Assembly (NCBI GenBank): GCA_022574065.1 | Contig: JACZST010000141.1 | Span: 1-5,498, forward strand | Reading direction: 5' to 3' | Source: Acidobacteriota bacterium | Lineage (GTDB): Bacteria; Actinomycetota; Acidimicrobiia; Spongiisociales; UBA5794 | Length of the DNA: 5,498 nucleotides | In this document: in pieces, positions 1-4,445 of the stretch | Layout of the letters: each line of letters begins with the position of its first letter | How positions within the stretch are numbered: position 1 is the first letter of the stretch | Position numbers and translations under genes: made by a program | Notes under the pieces: model-generated | What the model was told of the DNA's origin: nothing | Seen by the model: the letters and a program-made list of their open reading frames with translations, nothing else | Database searches by the model: none

Positions 1-298
1 TGATGTTCAAGGCCGAGGTCGTCCCGCGAGTGAACACCACCTCGTTCGGCGAACCGGCATTGATGAACGACGCCACCCTGGCCCTGGCTCCCTCGTAGGC
101 ATCGGTGGCCTCGACGGACAGCGTATGGGCACCGCGATGCACGTTGGCGTTCGTCGTCCGGTAGTAGTGGTCGACGGCGTCGAGCACTTGCACCGGTTTC
201 TGGGTGGTGGCTGCCGAGTCGAGGTACACCAGGGGGTACCCGTTCACCTCGCGGCTGAGAATGGGGAAATCGTCCCGAAGGTGGGTCAGGTCGGTCAT
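1..298 (-). CDS. sufS: Cysteine desulfurase SufS, N-terminal part (cut by window edge)
   Basis: PLP-dependent cysteine desulfurase that takes sulfur from L-cysteine as an enzyme-bound persulfide for cytosolic Fe-S cluster assembly by the SUF system. Translating the minus strand from the ATG at 298 gives 99 codons with no stop. They match the SufS/CsdA N-terminus: an opening MTDLTHLRDDFPIL, then YLDSAATTQKP, then NANVHRGAHTLS followed by an EATDAYEGARARV helix, then VVFTRGTTSALNI at the edge. The PLP lysine and the active-site cysteine lie beyond the window and cannot be checked. The start is fixed by the 4-base ATGA overlap with the sufC stop, so translation is probably coupled to sufC. A related class V aminotransferase such as Csd is the only real alternative, and the sufC neighbour argues for SufS. 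Confidence 0.95.
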   Translation of the reverse strand, partial: MTDLTHLRDDFPILSREVNGYPLVYLDSAATTQKPVQVLDAVDHYYRTTNANVHRGAHTLSVEATDAYEGARARVASFINAGSPNEVVFTRGTTSALNI

Positions 299-1047
299 GT
301 GGCGGCGGCCTCCGAACGATATTGGTCGTACCCGCTTTTCTCGATGGCGTCGGCGAGCTCGGCACCACCGGTTTCGATGATACGACCGTCCAGCATCACG
401 TGAACGATGTCGGGGGTGATGTAGTCGAGCATTCGCTGGTAGTGGGTGATGATCACGATCCCGCGCTCGTCGTTGCGGAGCCGGTCGACACCCTGGGCAA
501 CGATCTTCAATGCATCGATGTCGAGCCCCGAGTCCGTCTCGTCGAGGATCGCCAGGTCGGGTTCGAGCACGGCCATCTGCAGGATCTCGTTGCGCTTTCG
601 CTCCCCACCCGAAAAGCCCTCGTTGAGGTAGCGGTCGGCGAACGCCGGGTCCATCTCCAGATCCTTGAGTGCATCCATGACCTTGAGTCGGAGCTCGAGC
701 ACGGTGAGGTCGGTCCCTGTGCGGTTGGACAGTGCGGTGCGCAGGAAGTTCACCACAGAGACACCCGGGATCTCCTGCGGGTACTGGAAGCCGAGGAACA
801 TACCGGCCTGGCCGCGTTTCTCCGGTGTCAGCTTCGTGATGTCTTCACCCTTGTAGGTGACGGTGCCCGAGGTGACCAGGTACCCGGGGTGGCCGAGCAG
901 CACGTTGGCCAGCGTGGATTTTCCTGAGCCGTTCGGACCCATGATGGCGTGGGTCTCTCCGGGGGCGACGGTGAGGTTGATGCCCTTGAGGATCTCGGTG
1001 CCTTCGACGGCGGCATGTAGATCGTCGACGACGAGGAGATCGGTCAT
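295..1047 (-). CDS. sufC: Fe-S cluster assembly ATPase SufC
   Basis: ABC-type ATPase of the SUF machinery. In characterised systems it works in the cytosol with the SufB/SufD scaffold (SufBC2D) and drives conformational change for Fe-S cluster building. It is not a transporter. At 250 residues it has the usual family length. Visible motifs in order: Walker A GPNGSGKST (37-45), Q-loop GFQYPQE (Q88), ABC signature FSGGERKRNEILQ (144-156; the KRN-ILQ continuation is typical of SufC), Walker B LAILDE (164-169) followed by TDSGLD, and the H-loop histidine H201 in IITHY. All catalytic residues are present. The start ATG at 1047 has no purine-rich site before it but has a -10-like hexamer 7 bases upstream. 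The stop overlaps the sufS start. No sufB or sufD lies upstream in this window. Confidence 0.97.
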   Translation of the reverse strand: MTDLLVVDDLHAAVEGTEILKGINLTVAPGETHAIMGPNGSGKSTLANVLLGHPGYLVTSGTVTYKGEDITKLTPEKRGQAGMFLGFQYPQEIPGVSVVNFLRTALSNRTGTDLTVLELRLKVMDALKDLEMDPAFADRYLNEGFSGGERKRNEILQMAVLEPDLAILDETDSGLDIDALKIVAQGVDRLRNDERGIVIITHYQRMLDYITPDIVHVMLDGRIIETGGAELADAIEKSGYDQYRSEAAAT

Positions 1048-1054
1048 GGCATTG

Positions 1055-1060
1055 AGGTTA
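1055..1060 (-). promoter_or_regulatory. Putative -10 element of a leaderless sufC transcript
   Basis: On the minus strand the hexamer TAACCT (TANNNT class) ends 7 bases before the sufC ATG, which would put the transcription start at or next to the A of the start codon. No Shine-Dalgarno-like purine run lies between the preceding stop (1095) and the ATG. No convincing -35 box is seen. This is inferred from position and pattern only. Confidence 0.45.
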
Positions 1061-1094
1061 GAGGGGTCAGAACCCTTACCAGCCAGCTTTTCCC

Positions 1095-2027
1095 CTATCC
1101 GCGTAGTGCTCTGAACAGCGGCCCCAGCCGATCGGTCTCGATCTCGTCGAGCGCTTTGAACTCCTGGAGATAGAAGCGAGAAACGCCCAGGGCGGCATAG
1201 GATTCGATGGCCTCGCCGGCCGTCTCCAGTGTGCCACGGGGGATGTTTCGCTCGCCGAGAAACGCCTCGTATTCGTCGGCCGACAGGTCGCGTTTTGCCC
1301 CGCGCTCGGCCAGCAGGTCGCGGTACTCCTCCTCGGTGCCGGCGATGATTGCCGGTCCGGCGATGCTGATCTTGATGGCATCCGGGTCCCGGTCGGCTTC
1401 GACAGCGGCCTGGCGCATTACCTCGAGGCGGCGCTCCAGGGTTGCCGCGTCCGTGGCAAACATGTTGTACTCGTCGGCGAAGCGGCCGGCCATGGTGGGT
1501 GTCTTCTTCATCCCAGAGCCGCCGATGACAATGGGGATATTGGCCGGCCGGGGGAGCACGTCGGTTCCGGCGGCCAGGTTGTAGTGGCGACCGCTGAACC
1601 CTTCGCTCCCCGAAAAGGCGGCCCGGAGGTAGCTGAGCGTCTCGAAGAGGCGGGAAAACCCTTCCCTCGCCGAGTAGAGCTCGATCCCGAACGCCTCGTG
1701 CTCGTCCTCCATCCAGCCGGTGCCGACACCAAGGGTGAAGCGCCCGTCGGACATCTCGTCGATGGTGGCGGCGGTCTTGGCGAGCACTCCGGGATGGCGG
1801 AACGTCAACGGCGAAACCAGCACAACGAGCTCGATCCTGTCGGTGTCGCGCGCTAGCCCTGCGATCGAGGTGAGGGCATCGGTGGCGTTCGCCGATTCGG
1901 ATCCGTTGAGGTAGTGATCGGAGCGGGCGAAGGCTTCGAGGCCTTGTGCCTCCGACCAGCGGGCGAGATCGCGCAAACGTTGGTACGAGCCGCCGACCTG
2001 TGGCTCGGTGAAAAGTCCCAGTTCCAT
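1095..2027 (-). CDS. LLM-class F420-dependent oxidoreductase
   Basis: Luciferase-like (bacterial luciferase superfamily) TIM-barrel oxidoreductase, 310 residues, the usual size for the actinobacterial F420-dependent group. Visible family signatures: N-terminal MELGLFTEPQVGG strand, the SDHY segment (36-39), the VVLVSPLTFRHPGVLAKTAAT stretch (68-88), the DGRFTLGVGTGW loop (94-105) and IPIVIGGSGMKKT (164-176). The C-terminal part is a mixed helical region ending FYLQEFKALDEIETDRL-. The family usually transfers hydride to or from coenzyme F420, less often FMN. The substrate cannot be told from sequence, and no pathway partners are adjacent. The ATG at 2027 lacks a ribosome binding site but has TAGGCT 8 bases upstream. 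It ends 47 bases before sufC on the same strand, so read-through into sufC is possible, although sufC seems to have its own promoter. Confidence 0.9.
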   Translation of the reverse strand: MELGLFTEPQVGGSYQRLRDLARWSEAQGLEAFARSDHYLNGSESANATDALTSIAGLARDTDRIELVVLVSPLTFRHPGVLAKTAATIDEMSDGRFTLGVGTGWMEDEHEAFGIELYSAREGFSRLFETLSYLRAAFSGSEGFSGRHYNLAAGTDVLPRPANIPIVIGGSGMKKTPTMAGRFADEYNMFATDAATLERRLEVMRQAAVEADRDPDAIKISIAGPAIIAGTEEEYRDLLAERGAKRDLSADEYEAFLGERNIPRGTLETAGEAIESYAALGVSRFYLQEFKALDEIETDRLGPLFRALRG

Positions 2028-2035
2028 GGCGCGGG

Positions 2036-2041
2036 AGCCTA
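2036..2041 (-). promoter_or_regulatory. Putative -10 element before the LLM oxidoreductase gene
   Basis: TAGGCT on the minus strand ends 8 bases before the ATG at 2027, with no purine-rich site in between, suggesting a leaderless transcript. An imperfect palindrome (acgac-ga-gtcgt, 2042-2053) lies directly upstream of it, where it would fall between -10 and -35. No clear -35 was found. Confidence 0.4.
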
Positions 2042-2076
2042 ACGACGAGTCGTGTGTCGCGAGCTACGAGAGTGAT

Positions 2077-2090
2077 CCGGCCGCTGCCGG
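2077..2090 (-). other. Short GC-rich hairpin after the DUF3105 gene
   Basis: CCGGC-AGCG-GCCGG on the minus strand forms a 5-base-pair stem with a 4-base loop, 16 bases past the DUF3105 stop codon. No T-run follows it, so it does not qualify as a standard intrinsic terminator. It may slow polymerase or stabilise the 3' end. Stems this short arise by chance in GC-rich DNA. Confidence 0.2.
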
Positions 2091-2106
2091 CGTGTGCCCG
2101 TAAGGC

Positions 2107-2700
2107 TCAGCCGACGGGTTCCCCGACACCTCCCGAGCACCGTGCGCCGGGTTCCGGGGCCCCCGGGCTTCCCTCGAATTCATTGACGAACTGCTCGAGG
2201 CGCGTATCGCTCGCATCGTCGAGCAACAGCTGGTTGCCCCAAGCCGTGACGATGATGGGAGCTTCCTGGCCAGGGACTGGGCTGATCAGCACCTTGTCAA
2301 GCGGGCGGCTGAAACCGCGGAGCCGATCGATGTCATCGGGGGCGAGGTTCGGGTCGTAGGTGATCCAAACCACGGCGTGTTCGAGCGAATGGACGGCGTT
2401 CTCGGACCGGATCGGGGCGTCATAGAAGCCGCAGTTCTGCCAGATCGGAGCGTGCGATCCACCGGCAGGTACCTCACCCTCGGCGTATATGTTGCCTTCG
2501 ATATGCAGGGGAGCGCCAACGGCCACGGTCTCCGTGCCTTCCGGGACCCCGCGAAGGGGCGTCGAGGAAAACATGACCGCGGCGACGAGTCCCAGAACGA
2601 TGACGATGCCTGCCGCCATTGCGAGCCGCTTCGGCCATGGAGACCCTTGCGCCTGGCTTTTCGGAAACGGCTTCCCCTTGGAAGCGGTCTTGTCACTCAT
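2107..2700 (-). CDS. Membrane-anchored DUF3105 family protein
   Basis: 197 residues. A basic, Lys/Pro/Ser-rich N-terminal tail (1-25) is followed by one membrane helix (about 27-44, AMAAGIVIVLGLVAAVMF) and an outward-facing domain. That domain carries the DUF3105 hallmark: HAPIWQNCGFYD (H83, W87, C90), then ENAVHSLEHAVVWITYDP (H104, H108). A second cysteine, C188, lies near the C-terminus and could pair with C90. The function of the family is unknown, and the conserved His/Cys set hints at metal binding or a structural disulfide. The ATG at 2700 is the first possible start because an in-frame TGA lies three codons upstream. The nearest purine-rich site, GAGGAAG, is 14 bases from the ATG, which is longer than usual. 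The next gene on the strand, the LLM oxidoreductase, begins 79 bases after the stop. Confidence 0.88.
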   Translation of the reverse strand: MSDKTASKGKPFPKSQAQGSPWPKRLAMAAGIVIVLGLVAAVMFSSTPLRGVPEGTETVAVGAPLHIEGNIYAEGEVPAGGSHAPIWQNCGFYDAPIRSENAVHSLEHAVVWITYDPNLAPDDIDRLRGFSRPLDKVLISPVPGQEAPIIVTAWGNQLLLDDASDTRLEQFVNEFEGSPGAPEPGARCSGGVGEPVG

Positions 2701-2962
2701 CGTTGGTCACTCGACTTCCTCGTACCCGTCGGCTCTTTGCCCTTCATCGGCATGGCAGGGCCGCATCACCGTCGACCACGATATGCATGAAACGCAAGTA
2801 GCGGGTGGGGGTGCAAACTCTGATCATCGACGAGCACGAGATTAGGTGTCCCGGGCGATATCCGCGGCACGACAGGAGAACCGGGTTCGTCTGATCGCAG
2901 GGGCACCTGACAACCGTCTGTGGAGGTCTTCCGAAAAGACGACCGGTTCACCGTGCCAGCTT

Positions 2963-3406
2963 TCAACCGCTGGCGGTCGCCGAGACCGTGAGGACTCCGT
3001 CGGCGACAGTCCCCAAGACTTGCATGTGCTGTTCGGACCAGGTGATGCCCTGCGCCGAGGTGAGCCCGGCGAACACGTCGAGATCGAGGCCCTCGACGAT
3101 CAGTCTGTCGCCACCGGGCTGCGGTGGAAACGACTCCGCCAACGTTTCAGCGAGGTAGACGACACCGTCGGGGGTAGTGACGATGAAGCCGTTGACCAGT
3201 AGCGGCCCGGCGAGCGTGGAATGGAGCGCCTCGGTCACGGAGATGCCTGGCCCCACCCCGGACACTAGATCTTGTCCGGCACCGTCATCCCCGCCTTGCA
3301 CCACGCCGGATGCGTCCAAGTCGGGTTCGGGATCGGTGGCGCTGCAGGCGGTTGCTACCAGGAGCAATCCCAGTGCCAGGACGCCGATGCACAGAAGCCG
3401 TTTCAT
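2963..3406 (-). CDS. Small secreted lipoprotein of unknown function
   Basis: 147 residues. The N-terminus MKRLLCIGVLALGLLLVATAC is a lipoprotein signal peptide: two basic residues, a hydrophobic core and a lipobox-like ATAC with Cys21 as the likely lipidated residue. An acidic, low-complexity linker follows (about 22-50, rich in D and G). A small domain of about 95 residues comes next with the features SVTEALHSTLAGPLLVNGF, then VVYLAETLAESFPPQPGG, then LIVEGLDLDVF and a final MQVLGTVADGVLTVS. I recall similar actinobacterial proteins built as GP-L-VNG-LV ... ESFPPQCGG, but cannot name a family or function. The ATG at 3406 is supported by a strong AGGAGGAG 11 bases upstream. It is transcribed away from the 133-residue gene and is 262 bases from the DUF3105 gene downstream. 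Confidence 0.85.
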   Translation of the reverse strand: MKRLLCIGVLALGLLLVATACSATDPEPDLDASGVVQGGDDGAGQDLVSGVGPGISVTEALHSTLAGPLLVNGFIVTTPDGVVYLAETLAESFPPQPGGDRLIVEGLDLDVFAGLTSAQGITWSEQHMQVLGTVADGVLTVSATASG

Positions 3407-3417
3407 TTTTGGGTCAA

Positions 3418-3425
3418 CTCCTCCT
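3418..3425 (-). promoter_or_regulatory. Ribosome binding site of the lipoprotein gene
   Basis: AGGAGGAG on the minus strand, 11 bases before the ATG at 3406. It is a near-perfect Shine-Dalgarno sequence and the clearest one in the window, in contrast to four genes here that have none. It fixes the lipoprotein start and implies a transcript with a real 5' leader. Confidence 0.75.
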
Positions 3426-3649
3426 GACGAGCTCCGATGGGTACCGGTCGTCTCGGCAGAAGCGGAGCCATTTTCCCGCTCTTGGCTACGACCCGCTCGG
3501 GCCCCGGCTCCGCGATAGGTCTCGCCGACGACACCGGATCGCAGCCTACCTGCGGAGCCCCCTGATCGATGATCTGACGCCGGGGGTCGCCTCTGGGGTT
3601 CCAGGTTCCGAAGGCTCGCAGCCGGACAACCACCGCCGAATACCAGCGG

Positions 3650-3655
3650 TACGCT
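3650..3655 (+). promoter_or_regulatory. Putative -10 element of the 133-residue gene
   Basis: TACGCT (TANNNT) ends 6 bases before the GTG at 3662. No Shine-Dalgarno-like sequence lies between them, which fits a leaderless transcript beginning at or near the GTG. No good -35 was found. Confidence 0.4.
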
Positions 3656-3661
3656 TTCGTT

Positions 3662-4063
3662 GTGGCTCCGGTACTCCTCATGCTCACCCTGGTCGTCGTG
3701 CTCGCCATCTTCGGCGTCGGTCTGCTACTCCAGGAGCGCCGCCCGAGCGAGGTGGCCATCGTCTATGGCGTGGAAGAGGCGCTCGACTTCATCTGGGAGG
3801 GACTCGGGGATGCCACCAAGACATCCATCGGGCGCCGAGACGTGCGCCGGATCCTCGAGTGGGAGATGCACTACCTGCAACGCCCGGACCATCGGGACGA
3901 GGAGGCGGTAGTGGGCGGACTGGATGCCGCGGCCTACGCGCAAGAGAGGTCGTATGCCCAGGGCTACGCATACGAGCCGGAGGTGATCTTCGAGGTGCTG
4001 GACCTCCAGGCCGAGTATCTGGCCGCGCTCGGTGCCGTTGGGGACCCGGTCGATGAGGAGTGA
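3662..4063 (+). CDS. Conserved hypothetical actinobacterial membrane-anchored protein, 133 aa
   Basis: The start is GTG at 3662. Residues 3-23 (PVLLMLTLVVVLAIFGVGLLL) form one membrane helix, followed by a positively charged QERRP boundary that favours a cytoplasmic C-terminal domain. That domain is acidic and helical, with GRRDVRRILEWEMHYLQ (about 57-73), an Ala/Tyr-rich AAAYAQERSYAQGYAYE and EVIFEVLDLQAEYLAALGAVGDPV near the end. I recall similar short proteins in Actinobacteria, but no function or named family. A small conserved protein gene starts 31 bases downstream on the same strand and an amidohydrolase start follows, so the three may form a unit. The coding region has the same high GC as its neighbours. 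Confidence 0.8.
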   Translation: MAPVLLMLTLVVVLAIFGVGLLLQERRPSEVAIVYGVEEALDFIWEGLGDATKTSIGRRDVRRILEWEMHYLQRPDHRDEEAVVGGLDAAAYAQERSYAQGYAYEPEVIFEVLDLQAEYLAALGAVGDPVDEE

Positions 4064-4081
4064 GCAGGCCCCCGCCCGGGC

Positions 4082-4087
4082 TATGGT
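4082..4087 (+). promoter_or_regulatory. Putative -10 element of the 67-residue gene
   Basis: TATGGT (TANNNT) ends 7 bases before the ATG at 4095, with no ribosome binding site between. A weak -35 candidate, gtgagc (4060-4065, 3 of 6 matches to TTGACA), lies 16 bases upstream and overlaps the stop codon of the preceding gene. The element decides the start: the ATG at 4083 lies inside it, so 4095 is preferred. Confidence 0.45.
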
Positions 4088-4094
4088 CGCATCG

Positions 4095-4298
4095 ATGCCA
4101 CGACTCCCCGCCTTCGCCGAGCATCGCTTCATCGGTACGCGCGACGATATGACGCTGTTCGATTGTGACCAGGCCGACGACTTCGAGCGCCTCGAGGCGC
4201 GCGTGGCATCCGATGACCTGGTGGCGACCAAAGGGCTCCAATCGTTCAGCCCGGATACCGTTGCCGAGGCAAGGAACCGGGGGTTCCGTAGGTCTTGA
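4095..4298 (+). CDS. Small conserved protein of unknown function, 67 aa
   Basis: Translation from the ATG at 4095 begins MPRLPAFAEHRFIGTRDDM and continues with an acidic stretch (LFDCDQADDFERLEARV), then LVATKGLQSFSPDTVAEARNRGF. It looks like a compact soluble domain with no signal or membrane segment. I recall similar short actinobacterial proteins with an RF-GTRDDM motif and a SFAPDT-AEA-NRGF ending, but no function. In-frame ATG codons at 4032 and 4083 would lengthen it, but 4032 lies inside the previous gene and 4083 lies within the probable -10 element. Its TGA overlaps the TTG start of the next gene by four bases (TTGA), which suggests translational coupling to the amidohydrolase. Confidence 0.7.
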   Translation: MPRLPAFAEHRFIGTRDDMTLFDCDQADDFERLEARVASDDLVATKGLQSFSPDTVAEARNRGFRRS

Positions 4299-4445
4299 AG
4301 CCATTCATCGACTTCCACGTCCATCCGCCGGTAAAGGAATTCATCGATGGGCCGGTGGCGCCCTTCCACGTTGGGCTCGATCCGCTCGGCATCGATGACG
4401 TGGCAGACCACTATCGCGAGGGCAGGGCGGTCATCCTCGGCCTGG
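4295..4445 (+). pseudogene. N-terminal fragment of a metal-dependent amidohydrolase (about 50 aa)
   Basis: Begins (M)KPFIDFHVHPPVKEF, the first strand of the amidohydrolase-2 TIM barrel, with the H-x-H metal pair at residues 8 and 10. It continues DGPVAPFHVGLDPLGIDDVADHYREGRAVILGLD. A full protein of this family has roughly 250-350 residues and needs further His and Asp ligands, none of which follow, so this piece cannot be active. It is the natural third member of the upstream unit, through the TTGA overlap with the 67-residue gene, and shares its base composition. The family hydrolyses or decarboxylates small carbon compounds, and the substrate is unknown. The right boundary is approximate: homology character is lost around 4440-4455. 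Confidence 0.7.

Larger units (their letters stand above)
3407..3661. other. Divergent intergenic region
   Basis: 255 bases between the lipoprotein gene (leftward) and the 133-residue gene (rightward), so promoters for both must lie here. A -10-like element is visible only for the rightward gene (3650-3655). The 8-base word gcggagcc occurs at 3462-3469 and 3552-3559, with its reverse complement ggctccgc at 3506-3513. No tRNA, terminator with a T-run, or credible coding region was seen. A minus-strand open frame across 3759-3403 has no protein-like character. Confidence 0.6.

Noticed and set aside
322..927. 201-codon plus-strand open frame opposite sufC
   Set aside because: It is the reverse strand of a well-supported sufC gene. 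Long antisense frames are common in GC-rich DNA, and the peptide shows no family features.
2926..2940. gtctt-ccgaa-aagac hairpin just after the lipoprotein stop
   Set aside because: Only five base pairs and no T-run on the minus strand after it, so it is not a convincing intrinsic terminator.
2766..2966. 66-codon minus-strand frame between the lipoprotein and DUF3105 genes
   Set aside because: No ribosome binding site or -10 box at a useful distance and no conserved-looking segment.
3403..3759. 118-codon minus-strand frame ending in an ATGA overlap with the lipoprotein start
   Set aside because: The overlap looks attractive, but the peptide is low-complexity and Arg/Ser/Pro-rich, it runs antisense into the 133-residue gene, and its start is not supported.
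3310..4056. 248-codon plus-strand frame
   Set aside because: Arg/Gly/Pro-rich and without domain features. It crosses the divergent gap and overlaps the 133-residue gene in another frame. Typical high-GC shadow.
3725..4411. 228-codon minus-strand open frame across the 133- and 67-residue genes
   Set aside because: It runs antisense through two genes and an amidohydrolase start that have protein-like sequence and good starts. The predicted peptide has no recognisable domain.
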